Assembly: GCA_028015205.1 (NCBI GenBank)
Contig: CM051514.1
Coordinates: forward strand, 41,556,150 to 41,620,149
Reading direction: 5' to 3'
Source of the DNA: Mytilisepta virgata
Lineage: Eukaryota; Mollusca; Bivalvia; Mytilida; Mytilidae
DNA: 64,000 nt
Below the pieces are notes generated by a model that saw only the letters and a program-made list of their open reading frames with translations, made no database searches and was not told the DNA's origin. Shown piece after piece: positions 33,123-46,135 of this stretch. Numbering within the stretch: position 1 is the first letter of the stretch; each line of letters begins with the position of its first letter. Both the position numbers and the translations under genes were made by a program.

Positions 33123-35874
33123 CAATGTATTTATAGTGTGAACTCAGTTAGTCAGTTTTTGTAGATAGGGGAAAAAAGGCATATTCATACTTTCTTAATA
33201 TCGTGAATTTGAATTTCAAAAAATGTTAAAACCTGTTGTGTTTAATATCAATAGATAAAGTCAGATATATTTCCTCTGAAGCGTAATTTATGATTGATTT
33301 TTAACTTAAAAATGTATAATTGTAAGACCCGATCGTCTTCCGTTTGGTTCTTAAATTTGTGGATTGATCAGTCAACGAAATCCACGAAAATTTCTGTACC
33401 AAGAATAATAAGTGATTCACAGTAAGTCAAAATCGGGTGTACATTTCTGTAGAAATGGACAAAAAATAGAAATGATATTGATTTTCTATTTGTATATAAG
33501 GCTAAGGAATAGTGAAAAACTAGATATTGCTGACGTTAAGCTGTACCATGTTTGACATCCATAGTGTGGCGTGGGTTTTAGAAATATGGGTTTGAATTTT
33601 ATAGTGATCTATATGGTGGGGAGGCGTCCGTTTGTATGGGAAGTGTGAAAATACACAACACGGTGCTTTTTGAATGGGGAGACTTTGATTCTCAGTTTCA
33701 AAACTGTCCCACAGTTTCTGAAACGAACAAACTGAAGTTGGTCCAAAGAAGATCTGAGACAAGGCTATATTACTAATCCTGCAGATTATATTCTTTGTTT
33801 CCTACAGTTATCTTTATGTCTCGCCTTTATCATGTTTAATTCAGACATTCTGTCACCTATTTAACTAAATGAAATGGTTGCCAAAGCAGTTTTCTCGACT
33901 TCCACAGCTAAATACAATTTCTGAACAAATTGATGTAATAAATAACATAATGTGTTACACAAAGCGAATAACATCCTTATTTTCAGTCAGATCATCATAA
34001 AATTTAACCTTTATAACTTGTCTTCTTTACGTTAACAAAAAAGTTGTTAAAAAAAAACTACGTAAACAACAAAAATTATACAAAGGTCTTAGTTAACGTA
34101 AGAACTAAGCTTGATAAGAATTGATATTTAGATAAAAACCTTATTGAACGATTTTACCTCGAACAAATGTTGTCTTTAATGGATATCAATTAAGGAAATA
34201 GTTTATAGGACAATTCGTTTAAGATTAAAGGTTGATACGTGCGTATGGATTAAAAGATGTACTTTAGACAGAATCTGTTTAGAAAGTTTCAGGTAACTAT
34301 TGTTCATAGAAAAAAAAGGAATACAATATTCTTAATCTTTTTGGATTTATACATTTTAACATAAACAGAGTATTTGTTAAATAGAGCGACAGCTATGAGA
34401 GCCTTAGTTAGTTTTACAGATAAAACATTCTGATCCTTCTATTTAAATTATCTGCCGTCCAAACAATTTTTCAATTCTAGCAAGCGGCCACCTTGTTATT
34501 TATTATACTATATTGGCATGTATAGCATGTTTTATACACAAGGGTCCAGTTCAAAAGTTAATCACTTTTTTCACTGTCTATTATTTCGATTGTTAAGTAA
34601 TATTTCTGTCCAAAATTTTGCATAGACACACAAAATCATAGGATTAACCCTTCAGAACATTATCAGTCCTTAGGCATAACCAAATAAGCAAACATTTGAA
34701 ACTGGAAATTGCAGTTAACTTTTGAACAACTAGGCCCAGAGTGTCAGGATAAAAAATGGGTTGGGAACCCATAAAACCAGTTTAATCTCACCACTGTTCA
34801 GTGTCTGTATATAGTAAGACAATCCTGATTCTGTGTTAAGTTTGTGTTTTGTGTTCTTTTTATGTTATTTTGTTGACCGTGGATTGATTGGTATGCCATT
34901 GGTACATATCCTTTGTGCATTTTGTTGGTATTTTTTAGTCAAGTGGTGCACATATTACTTTTTCAACACAACAAAATTACAGTAAGAGAAATGTGTAAAA
35001 GATTTCCATTTTCAGCCTTTGTTTATAACATCAACCCAAAATATAAGGTAATCGTAATATTTTGATTGACAGATATGTCGATTAAATATAAAATATTCTA
35101 CTAGGTTCCTCGTCTTGCTCTAGACTTATTCTCTTAATTGTAATCCGATGGGTACCTAAATGGGAGAAAGGCGATAACCTACAAGAACCCTGGGGTTTTG
35201 TATTAGAGGAATACTCATTTATCTTGATGCTTCCTCAATATTCATCACACGACCTCTTGAAAAGTATCCAAAGTAAATTGTTTGAATTGTTGAACTGATT
35301 TCAGTAAACTATTAACTACACTGTATTTAGTCTTTAGAAGGGGAGGAGGGATCCTGGCTTTTTATTTTACCAAAATCCTGGTCCTGCCATCGTGAGGAAT
35401 AAATGTTATGTGTTATTTTTTTTTGTAGTTTGAAGTTTGGCCCGGTATACCAGATGAAAAGATGACCTTTGACGAATTAAACTTTAAATATTTGATCTTT
35501 TTATTGAACAATGTGTGTGTTTACACAGGATTCAAATATGAATATATCAACAGAATATTTTTGAAGTCAATATGAATCAATAATTTTATTAGAAAAACAA
35601 GACTGTGACATTTTGTGGGCAAAATGTGTCAATAATGAATATGCACATTTTTATAGGGGAGGATACGACAGAATGGAAACCAATGTACATGTGTCTTATC
35701 TTTCATGTTTGTATCTATTTTTTCTCATTAGAACTCGAATCAACTTGCAATTACAAAGCTATGGGTCAGGAAGATACTTTAAATGAATTAAACACTGGAA
35801 TGATTACAAGTCTGTCTCATTTAGGCACAAATGTACATTTTGTAATGATTAATTATCTAGTATTACAAGTTGAA
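33123..35874. other. Gene-free AT-rich interval
   Basis: A slightly GC-richer patch at 33560-33780 is open for about 64 codons on the plus strand, after a TAG at 33579, with no recognised domain. Another GC-richer patch lies at 35335-35400 (GGGGAGGAGGGATCCTGG). Nothing else is identified. Confidence 0.45.
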
Positions 35875-36160
35875 AGTAAAGTCAAGAAATACCAAAGGGA
35901 TATTCGAAGGAGGGGAAAATCGAAACAACTGACAAACTCCTGAGAACAAGAAGACAAGACCACAAAATACATGCACTACAATTAAAAACTAAAAACATGT
36001 GAACATGGACCTCACCAAAAAACCGGTGGTAGACTCAGGTGCTCCGGAAGAGTAAGCAGTCTATGCTTCCCTCAAGACACCTGCCATGCTGCTCATGTCA
36101 AATCTGGTATGAGCAAGGGACAACATCAATAGAACAGGTCCATTTTCATTTGGGAAAATC
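35875..36160 (-). repeat. RT-element 3' tail, inverted
   Basis: The minus-strand tail carries GACTTACTC-like sequence, CGGAGCACCTGAGTCTACCA and the TGTAGTGCATGTATTTTGTG stretch. It is nearly identical to 17336-17620. Confidence 0.8.
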
Positions 36161-36478
36161 ATTTGAAAAATATTGTTAGTAAGTATTAAAATTTGGTTTT
36201 TCTATGAGGAGTTGTAAGCAAGAGCACCTTTTGAAGCTTTTGACGTCTCCTGGATTATTCCATTCCCTACCAAACGCGTGAAATGTTAGATTCCCGTCGT
36301 GCCCCATTTCTTCACCGCGGCTTCTATGTATTTGTGATGAAAAAAGAAAGAAAAAAACACACACGGGTTTTACTGCATTGTCATAATTGACAGTAGACAC
36401 AGAAACATTTTCATTTCTGAAAAGTCATTCTTTTTTTAAAATGAAGAACATCACTGAAACAATCAAAAAAAACAAAAA

Positions 36479-36514
<36 letters not shown>

Positions 36515-36879
36515 AACGAAAACACTCACTGACTCAACCTATTTTAAACGAAATGTAAGTCAAGTTCATCAGATGTCTTTTTTTACGGTTACAATATTTT
36601 CATTAACATATTATTGAGAGCATTGTCCTATTGACTTTTAAATTTCAAAGGTGTTAACAAATCATACCAAGGTCTCATAACATTGATAAAAATCAATCGG
36701 TGTCTTGAGAAAAGTTATCAGAATATCAAACAAGCTGGTTTCTTTTTTCTTTTTTCACTATCAAGACCAAAGTACAAACTCCTAACCCTATAAGAATTTA
36801 TTTCTCAACAAACCATTCAGAACAAAATAAACAAGAAGCACGAGAGATTTGTAAAAAACACTGGTGAAAATATCAGCAG
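36161..36879. other. Interval with a 33-base A run
   Basis: A tract at 36480-36512. On the minus strand, 36190-36330 is open and preceded by a strong pyrimidine tract ending ATACATAG. It is a weak exon candidate with no known domain. Confidence 0.4.
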
Positions 36880-37100
36880 AAAAATACCAAAGCGACAAAA
36901 CTGGGAAAAGTCCGTAAATTCGAAATCCAAGGTCATCAGAAATTGAACAAACAAATGCCAAATGATACCTATATAACTAAAAGACTAAAATATATATATT
37001 AAATTAAATAAAAATATAACATGACAGCACAGAAACTAAAGAACTAGCAATGTAAACTCCCCCCAAAAACTGGGAGTGATATCAGCTGCTAAATCCATGT
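36880..37100 (-). repeat. Diverged RT-element-type tail, inverted
   Basis: The order AAATACCAAAGCGAC, ACTAAAGAACTAGCAATGTAAAC, CCCCCCAAAAACTGGGAGTG matches the tail order of the other minus copies, with heavy divergence. Confidence 0.5.
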
Positions 37101-38293
37101 ATTCACTTATTTTTAATTAGAAATAAAGTTTTTATAGGCTTTCAACAGGTTACACACATCATTGTAAAGTGTCTGTACAAAATATGCTGGCTACCGTGAC
37201 TCTATTGTAATATGTTTGTATTTTCCCTCTGTTTATGTGCGATTTGTTTTCTGGTTTGTTTTATTTGTTGACATTTTTTATTATATAATATATAAGAATG
37301 TATTTAAACTATATAGTGCCTGTAACAAAATATATCACAAAATACCGATATAAATTTGATGCACTGTATGACCATTTCGTTGACTGACAACTCATCAGCA
37401 GTGCTAGAGATCAATATGTCGAGAATCCGGTTAAAGATAGAATGATGAATTAATAAGCACAAACATCAAAGACCAAAACAATAAAAAAAAAAGGAATACG
37501 AACTCAGTCAGACTAACCGGACTCTGTTGTTTCGTTGTTTGTGTTTTGTACCCTTTTACGTTATATGTTATATGTTATTGTTGACCTTTTCTGTTGTCCG
37601 TATTGTATTTTATTTGTGTGATGGTGATAGATGTTTGGTATCAAATTCTTTCAAAAATGAATCCAAAATAGAAAATAGATCTTTTTTTTAATAAACAAAA
37701 ATAATCATCATTTTAATAGCTATAATAATTTTTTTACGATTTCTGCAAACAGGAATTTCAGAAATTCAGTTAAGTAAAATTAGTAATAGTTATCTATTCT
37801 ACATAAAGTAAATTAACTTCATTTCGTAAACTCCGATGAAATTTATTTAACCAAAATCGTTACCGCATGGAGCAAAGATTGTCATAACTAAAAAATCAAC
37901 ACAGCAATTATTTTTTTATGTACATCTGATTGAACCACTTAATTTTCAACATGATTAGCATTTCATTACCGGAAGATGAATATTAAATACCATTCTTTTT
38001 TTTCATAAATGATAATGTTTATTCATTTGTAGTTGTTCAGGGCTATGTACATTCCACAGCAAGTAGTCTAGATACAAATAGCGGAATTGTTTCTTATATT
38101 ACACTGTCATGGCTGTCAATCCAAGCAATATTTTTCAGAAGATACAAAACCAACTAAAAATCTATTAACTCAAGTAAACCTTCTGAAGTAAGAGTTGCTA
38201 TATGATTTTTCTTCTTGTTTCAATTTTCAAAAGGTAGAATGTTTGAACTTTAATATAAATACTGTTTTCAATATCTTTGTATACCACGATTTA
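37101..38293. other. Gene-free AT-rich interval
   Basis: The block at 37500-37640 (GTTGACCTTTTCTGTTGTCC) looks like a short dispersed repeat. No exon recognised. Confidence 0.45.
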
Positions 38294-38450
38294 AATGAGG
38301 AACCAGAGTGAGTTATCTTTTCCTAACCAATGTAGGTAAGGGAGATAATTAAATTCTCTCCCTTTTGTCCTGAGGCTAAAAGGGAGACAAATTTATTATC
38401 TCCCTTACCTACATTGGTTAGGAATATATAACTCACTCTGGTTTCTCATT
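38294..38450. mobile_element. Foldback element, ~70-base arms
   Basis: AATGAGGAACCAGAGTGAGT at the left and ACTCACTCTGGTTTCTCATT at the right. Inside, CCTAACCAATGTAGGTAAGG mirrors CCTTACCTACATTGGTTAGG, then CTCTCCCTTTT mirrors AAAAGGGAGA around a loop of about 12 bases. Confidence 0.88.
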
Positions 38451-40064
38451 GTACAAATTAAAATTAAAGATAACTTCCTACGGGCTTTATTGTATGTTTA
38501 CATGTACATAATGCATGAACAATATTTCTTATTTAAACACTCGAAATAAATGTCGTACTATTGAGAAAATATAGAAGTTCATAGTAATGATTATATATAA
38601 TTTCATATAAAATATCTCTTTAAAGAATTTAGTTATTATGATTTTTTTTTGTCCCTTAAGTTCCAAATCGAAAAAGAAGGTTTCACATATCTACTATAGT
38701 ATAAACCCAATATTGACCATTCGGCGGCGAGTCCGACATTCCGGCATTTCAACCGTCAAGAATCCCTTAAGGAAATGGCTTCATTGAGTATTTTGATTGC
38801 TACGTTTTATATGAAAGTCTATCGGATCACATCAGTACAGGGTGATCAGTATAATGTTTACTGCCGTAAAAGCTAACGTCATTTCCTTCTTAAAAAGGAA
38901 TCAGCTTTAGGGAGCTTTTTTCTATTGTCATTTTCCGTGTAAGATTGACACTGAATATACTGATTGATAATCTTTACTTAAATATAAAAGATTGATTAAA
39001 TAAACTGTTACACACTGCGCGTAATTCTATAACTGTTTAGGAACTCATTATGCTGACAACACTTCAGAAAGATTTCAAAATCAAAACTATTACTGCAAGT
39101 ATACAGCATTGTAAAGACTGACAATACATGGCTAGATTTATCACAAAAGATACGAAAGATTTCTGAGTTTGGGAGTATTGATATATGATTAAATAAAATT
39201 GTCTCCAATACTTGTGTTATAGTTAATACCAATAGGTCGATGCCATTCAAAAGAAATTTCATTCAATCACTAGCATTCCTTTACTTTAGTTATTGGATAA
39301 AGATTATCTAGGAAAGACAGTACAGCAACATCAATGGGAGATAAAAAACTTTCCCTAACATGATCTGATTCACGTGATACAACTCTCGATTTCTTGTTCA
39401 AGTCCCTATTGGTTGTCCATTAGTTTATGTGTTGTCTTGTTTCCTTTGTTTTTGGCTTACTCATTTTTGATGTTTGTAATTTAAGTATTATCTTTGCATT
39501 ATCTCTTCTTTATTTCATTTTTGAGTTTTAATTCTATATAAATCCCTTCTACGTTATAGTTCCTGTATTCTTTTGGTGATATATTCAACAACTTAGATTG
39601 GCAACAGTTCAACAAAGAACAAACTTCAAATTCCCAGTATTTTGTGAGAAATAAAATTATTGATAAGAAACTTTCTCCAGTTTAAAAATATTATTAATTT
39701 GTTTATAACTATATGCGGTTTTTCCATGTATTCTAATTACCCACCTGTCGTTAGAACAAATTCTGCACTCACCACATTGTAACAGATTTTCCGATATTAA
39801 GTGTTATTTGGTTTCCTCATAATGACGAAATGAATTATTATCAGTAACAACATTGTTGATTAGCTCAATCATGCTTTTTAAAAACTGATTTTTATCAAAA
39901 AGATATGCCTTCACAATTATGAATAGTTATATTGAAAATATGTACTTACTGTTCATTTGGATTTTTTTTATCGGAAATACTTGCTGTGTTTTTGAATAAT
40001 ACGATGGATGTCGTTGTAAAGAGACTGGAACTATATACCTTTCCTAATCACCTGAGCATATCCG
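38451..40064. other. Gene-free AT-rich interval
   Basis: The frames at 39008 (minus) and 39932 (plus) have no recognisable domain. Confidence 0.5.
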
Positions 40065-40450
40065 AATATTGGCTGGTTGTTGTTTGCTTAACGTCCAGTC
40101 TCAAATTTGTCGTGCATCTTTAGGAGAAGAATCACTTCAACAATTTATCAAACACGAATTGAAATACGGATAGAACGGGACACGTGGGGGAACCGATTCT
40201 GACTGCCACTGTAAAAGGGTGGATGGTTGGATAGGGTCGGATAATTTAGCCTTCTGGTGCGGCCATTAGCCTACTCTTTTACGAAATCTACAGAAGGGGT
40301 CTTTAACGTGCAGGGAGCGCGGCATTCTCGAAACACATTACCCACTATACATGTAAATGTATTCCGCGGTCATACCTGATAACTCCCACCCAATGACCAT
40401 TAGGCAGCTTTGCAGGATGAGCTCCTGTGATCCATCACAGGTGCCTAGAT
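40065..40450 (+). repeat. GC-richer dispersed repeat (TTAACGTCCAGT family)
   Basis: GTTTGCTTAACGTCCAGTCT opens a block with GAACGGGACACGTGGGGGAA, GGTCTTTAACGTGCAGGGAG and CATTAGGCAGCTTTGCAGGA. It resembles a common molluscan interspersed repeat by eye. Only one copy is seen here. Confidence 0.5.
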
Positions 40451-42104
40451 CCGAACTTTGTGGAATCCATATTGTGTATATGATTTTATTTTGTGTATCA
40501 AAATCGGTATCATTGAAAGTTTATCTATGCCAGTCCTTATATGCAATAAAAATATATTTAAGCTCACCCTATTTACATACGCTTGATTGTAACAATGCAT
40601 TTTTTAGTTAGAAGGATATGAAGTAAATCGCAAAATTTGTTGGCTGCATTGAAAGAAAATGCAATTATATTGTTTCAATATAGCGAACAATTGTTCGGAT
40701 TACTTACGCTTTAAATTCTAATAAACGAAAAGAGAAATAAGATCAGTGTAAATTTTCTTACTCCAAAAAGGTCGTTCAGAACAAATGTATTCAATGAATT
40801 CTTGTTTTATATAATCAATCTGATTTTTATCTTTCGTCATAGGATATTCAATCTATTTTTATAAAGATTTAAAATTTTTTCTCGCTAGGTCTTGACATGA
40901 ACAAAAATTGATTTTAACGATATTTAATATAAAAGATTAGATACAAGCAATGTCAATGAAATTCAAATATTTATTTTTCAAAATAATTGTCGTATGTTTT
41001 ATAATAATAAGGCAGCAGATTTAAAAAAAAATTAAAAATCACTAAAAATAAACCAAAAAGCCAACAATACCTTTTGTAGTTTAATACGGAAAATTGAATT
41101 GTTAAACATTCTTTGTATAAGGAGCACTTTTAGCAAGTAATTTCCAACATTTTGTGTTATAAAATCATACAACCTTTATATTTTTCAAGATTGGACTGGA
41201 TTAAAATGTTAACTATTTACATATAAAGTGATTTTCAATGAATATTCACATACTTGGATATATCCGAAACTTGGTAAGTAATTACATGTTGTTTATAATA
41301 TTTCTAGTATATATTATTTATTCAAGATATTGGGTGCTTCGACACAAATTTATCTGAATCATAAAAGAACAACTATTTCGAAATCTGAAAGATTTTTTTC
41401 ATCAGCCTGAAATCAGACATTTTCACCACAATTTTTCACCAGAGATTTTTCCGACAAATAAATGTATAGCCTTTTTGTCCTTCCTTTTCATTAATTTGTC
41501 AACTTGTTTCTATATTGTCTGATATTGACAGCAATTATTTATTCATTTGGAGAATAAATTGCTAGGTTCCTTGATTTGAGGGACAGGAATGGTGCGTTTG
41601 AACTTAAATAACATGGCAATTTGAGTTGAAAATTGAAAAAAAGCACCCTTGTTCTTTGTTTGAAGTTGACAATTAGATTAGGTTGCAGCACTTTCACCCC
41701 AATTTCATAAACTTAATTCAATGGTTAATACGATTTCATTCATTCATATATTATGATCTTATTATTCATTCAACACCAAATCTATAACGACAAGAAAGAA
41801 GTCTGAAACTAAGTTTGTTCAGTACAGTTCAAATCTCGGAATGTCTTATTCATTTTTACATTTCTTAACTATAGATACATGAACATGTACATTTTCTGAT
41901 CAATACCACTATCATCGTATATCTACTAGTATACCTCGATCATATTTGATTTTTAACAGATTTTCAACCAGAATGTTATACAAGTATGATTTCATAATGT
42001 TTTGACAAACTCATGAATTTGCACATATAAAACATGTATGTATATCTTCGATATATGACAAAGACTACACTTTTAATGTCAAAGCCGTGTTGTGGTTTGA
42101 GCTC
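40451..42104. other. Gene-free AT-rich interval
   Basis: No feature recognised. Confidence 0.5.
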
Positions 42105-42380
42105 CGAGTATGATGTTGTTTATTTTATTATTATTGTTTACGGTTGATATGAGTAGTTTTGCCAATATCATATAGCCGGAGGTGAACTTGCCATATCATC
42201 CCTCGGGGTAACCCATATTGTTCTCCTAAAGAATCCTGTCATCTCAATGTACAATTAGCGTAAAAATATCATACCCCATACATGTATCAACACTTCGACC
42301 CATATTGGGTGATATTGGTGTATTGAGGTTGATATGGGTTATGACATGAACACACACATTTGATATTCTATATGTATCAT
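42105..42380. repeat. Foldback repeat with CCAATATCA / CCCATATTG units
   Basis: TTGCCAATATCATATAGCCG and AACCCATATTG on one side, and CCCATATTGGGTGATATTGG and TTGATATGGGTTATGACATG on the other, form an imperfect inverted repeat related to 15991-16520. Confidence 0.5.
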
Positions 42381-42479
42381 AGTTCATTGTTAATATTTTT
42401 GTTATCTTTATCGGATTAACGTCTTATTGAAACGGATACCTCTCCGGAATTGCAACTTGCATTTCAGACAGGTGCCGTT

Positions 42480-42830
42480 AATTGAGCTGGACATGCTCAA
42501 CCTCTCAGAGCACCTGGTATCAGTCCCGTTTGTTTTTTGGAATTAGCATTGCTTGTCTTGTTCAATTTCTTTATGTTTTTATATTATTTATTTTTTTTAT
42601 TCCTTGCTAGAATATTTTCTCTGAATCACTACTCTTATGAATCCATCCTTTCTTTGTATTTTATTTTGATCTTATGGGCTTTTCCCTCGGACTCAAATTG
42701 TTCTGTCGATATTTTAATGATAAACGAACTTAAGATTTGTAATATTAAGTTGAATATTAAATTATTAGGGTTTCCTCATACAAGAATGAAAATACCACAA
42801 AACCTGTCACAAGTGATGTGAATACCTCAA
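42480..42830 (+). repeat. Tail-like repeat (CAGAGCACCTGGTATCAGTC)
   Basis: CTCAGAGCACCTGGTATCAG followed by a T-rich stretch resembles the start of the RT-element tail. The 94-residue frame at 42537 is T-rich and hydrophobic and is not taken as a gene. Confidence 0.4.
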
Positions 42831-42839
42831 AACATTAAC

Positions 42840-43045
42840 TTTATACAATGCACTTTGGTTGGAAGGTCTAGCTCGGCTCGTGGTGGTGTGTGAATGATGG
42901 CGGTCTTAACCTACAAAACTTGTTAGTTTTCCTGCCGAAGGTAAACGGTTCTTTTCGGGTACTCCAGTTTTCAACATCAATAAAAACTTATCTCCGCGTT
43001 GTAGAATTAGACATTGGCCCTCAATGTAGCATAAAACCCTTATAA
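42840..43045 (+). mobile_element. Diverged SINE body
   Basis: TTTTCCTGCCGAAGGTAAAC, then TTTTCGGGTACTCC and ATCAATAAAAACTTATCTCC, matches the SINE body at 5440-5570 with divergence. Confidence 0.55.
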
Positions 43046-43604
43046 GTTCAATGAAAAAATGTCTTATTTACATGTATAGGGTCTCAGCTGACGATCCAAG
43101 TCAGTTTTGAAAAAGGCTCTTTGACGTCAGAGAAAATGTGGACAAAGAATTGTGTAATTTGAATTTTGTTCAATTAAAAATCTCCACATGATCAAATTTC
43201 AATAGATTGACAGTATATATGGGTAATGGTAACGGATATTTAATACATAAGCTTAACAGCTTTTACTCTAATAGTACAAGTGAAACAACTAACGCATCGT
43301 ATATCGTGCATTGATTGATACTGGAATCAACTTTAAATTTTGATAAGCGAGATAAATTTTTATAAATTTTTATTTCGTATTTTTGGAATGACTGTCCACT
43401 TTATTCGTCTGATAGACATTCAGTATTGAGAGTGAAAAAAGATGTTACTATATTCTAGGATTTAATGATCATAATAAAAGTACGTAAGTTTAATAAGTGC
43501 AACAAAATTGTATTGGCTTTTTTCTCTTTTTTTTCTAACTACTGAGAAACACATTTCATAATAGATGTCCTGTACAAACTGTGCACATTCTGACAAATCA
43601 AATC
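43046..43604. other. AT-rich interval
   Basis: No feature recognised. Confidence 0.5.
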
Positions 43605-43875
43605 ACATATATCCAGCCCTTCCGGAGCACCTGATGTCTCCCCCGGGTTTATAGTGCGAGTTCACATTGCTAGTAATTAAGTTTCTGTGCTGTCTTTTGC
43701 TGTTTTGTTTATTTTATTATATGTTTTTTGTACTCCTTTAGTTATACATGTATCATTGTGGTGTTGGTTTGTTGTGTTATATTCTCATGACGTCGTCTTT
43801 TACTTGAATTTCGAATTTACGGACTTTTTCCACTTTTTATCACTTCGGTATTCCTTTGCTGTTACCCAGCAGTGT
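43605..43875 (+). repeat. Dispersed repeat (TTTACGGACTTTTTCCAC family), copy 2
   Basis: Opens CCGGAGCACCTGATGTCTCC, as RT-element tails do, then TTTAGTTATACATGTATCAT, ATATTCTCATGACGTCGTCT and TTTACGGACTTTTTCCACTT. Longest of the three copies. Confidence 0.68.
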
Positions 43876-44550
43876 TTTGGGGTATACATGTAGAGTTGAA
43901 AAAGCGAACAAAAATGGTGCAGAATAGATTCATCAAAAAAAAATTAACACAGCAGGAAAAAAACATATGTAAAAAGAAACATTTGTGATTTTTTGGGAAG
44001 ATGTTCAGTTTTAAATGTATATTTCCCTGTTATCAAAGATTAAATAATAAGCTTATCAACATATCTAGTCTGATTAGAAAGAACATTTTCATACTTTTAA
44101 TTGTACATATATTAAATTCACCTTTTATTAATCACATTTCATTCGTTAGAAAAGACTATTTAAAATACGTGACTACATTTTTTAAAACGACACACTTAGT
44201 TGTATTTCTTCTGCCATAAGTTGCCCAAACGTTTTAAATTAATTGTACCTGAAATAGATTGACAAAAAATGTATTCTCTATCATTCCTTGATGAGGGTCA
44301 TAGTCTTTCACTTTAGTATAAAACATGCTGTTGTTAAGCAATCCTGATAAGTTGTTTTTATAACGAAATTAATAAATTACTGCAAATGTTTTACATGTCG
44401 ACAAATCTTGACATTCTTGTGTCAGTTGTAACAATTTTGTTTTTTTTTATTGTTTTTACAATAAACAGTTGAAGATCAAATACAGTTGATTAGGATAATT
44501 TTACATGAAAACTGCCAATATCTATTTTAATCAAAATATTTGCTTTTTAT
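43876..44550. other. AT-rich interval
   Basis: No feature recognised. Confidence 0.5.
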
Positions 44551-44700
44551 ACTGAAGCTAACACTTGTCACTGTCAAACACAAAAGAATGTTTCACATAA
44601 TTAAAGTTTACAAAATAGTATCCTTGTCAATAAGATTGAGAATGCTTGTTAATAGAGATTTATATTCTGTTAAAACTAAGCCAAGGAGAATTCATAGCTA
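44551..44700 (+). repeat. Direct repeat, unit 1
   Basis: CTGAAGCTAACACTTGTCAC, then CACATAATTAAAGTTTACAA and TTAAAACTAAGCCAAGGAGA. A diverged copy lies 1.4 kb downstream at 45958-46100. Confidence 0.7.
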
Positions 44701-44735
44701 TTTCAGATTTGAGAATTTTTGTTGTGATTTATAAC

Positions 44736-45135
44736 AATTAGTTGATGTCATCACTTAGGAAATTTTACGGTCGTCATCACGAATTGATTGACCATTAGAG
44801 TATTCCAATATCTAAGATGATGTTGGACCTGTTCCCATTGTCGTAACCTTTCATCTCCTCCACCGATTTGTGACTTCTCCCGGATTGACTTCGTTGAACT
44901 TCACGACGGGTGCCGTATATGGAACAGGAACTGTTTACCCTTCCGGAGCACCTGGGTTCACCGCTGGTTTTTATAGGAGTTCGTGTTGTTCATTGTTTTT
45001 TTAGTTTTCTGTGTTTATTTGTGGTGCTTTTGGTTGTTCATTTGTCTTTCCGAGTTTGTCTGTCCAATGAATTACGTTTTTTTTATTGCTACTTAGGTAT
45101 ATTTGTCCTTTTTATAAGGACTTAGATCTGTTTTT
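44736..45135 (+). pseudogene. RT element C-terminal end plus 3' tail
   Basis: Starts LMSSLRKFYGRHHELIDH, runs through MLDLF into the tail with CCTTCCGGAGCACCTGGGTT and the TTGTCTGTCCAATGAATTAC stretch. A close relative of 3905-4262. The 71-residue frame at 44910 is tail, not protein. Confidence 0.8.
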
Positions 45136-45957
45136 TGTGTGTTCGTCCCTATTTTTCACTTTTTATGGATTACTCCTTAGGAATGTTTGCCAAAAATGAA
45201 TATAATATGCAAATTAAGCCCAACATTAATGATTATATTTTTACAAATGTATAACAATGTCTGCAGTAAATGTTCCCTTTTCAACATATTCCTGAAAACC
45301 GTGACTATCAGATGAAGAGCATCAAGGGAGCTGCTTTTGCTTTTACTTTATCAGCCATTCTTGATTACACCTAACAAAAAGTGCACACAAGCCTGTGTAT
45401 TTCCAAATTGTATTAAAAAACGAAAGCTTCTGTTAAGTAGACAGATATTCCTTAAATGTACAAGTATTACTCATGATCGATATGCAGAATACCTGTATGT
45501 CTAACAATAGCCGTGAAAGTATATTTTACTTTGTGATTAAAATAGTCGATATTGTGAAGATCTGATATGTCATAGGATTGTCAGTTCCCAAGACAGCACA
45601 AATGCAATAGTCGTTTTGATGTGTTTAACATTTTGACATAATTTCAGGACCTGCTCATCTTATTAGAAAAAAATGCACACAAGTGATTTAGTCTCTGAAC
45701 AATGTATAAAACATGAGTATGGGAGGATTTATAAAGTGAAAATTTTTTCACATTTTATAATTACTTTGTGTAAAGGGTTTCAATTATGTCTTCAGATTAT
45801 TAATTGCTACTGAAATAAAAAAAAACCATATTACTGAGATTATACATATCCATTATATTATTTGCTAATAACAGCTGAAAATTAGGTCATAACAAGAGTT
45901 GTAGGTGAATAAAAATTGGCAAGATATTTAATCAAGATACAGTTAGATTTGTTTTAT
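45136..45957. other. AT-rich interval
   Basis: 45570-45630 (GATTGTCAGTTCCCAAGACA) is similar to 48610-48665. Otherwise nothing is recognised. Confidence 0.5.
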
Positions 45958-46100
45958 TCTGAAGGTAACACTTGTCTATGTCAAACAGAAAAGAAAGTTT
46001 TACATAATTAAAATCAAAAATAGTAACCTCTTCGATAAGAATAAGATTTTTTGAAAAGAATGATGGATAATATGCTAAAACTAAACCAAGAGACATTATT
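45958..46100 (+). repeat. Direct repeat, unit 2
   Basis: CTGAAGGTAACACTTGTCTA, then TACATAATTAAAATCAAAAA and GCTAAAACTAAACCAAGAGA. Copy of 44551-44700. Confidence 0.7.
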
Positions 46101-46135
46101 TATTACAAAAATAGCATAGAATTTGTTAGTCTTGT

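Noticed and set aside
33560..33780. GC-richer patch with a 64-codon plus frame and an 80-codon minus frame
   Set aside because: No domain, no clear splice signals and opposing frames of similar length. Left as unexplained sequence.
35605..35943. 112-codon plus-strand frame
   Set aside because: Its C-terminal part is an inverted RT-element tail and the rest has no recognisable domain.
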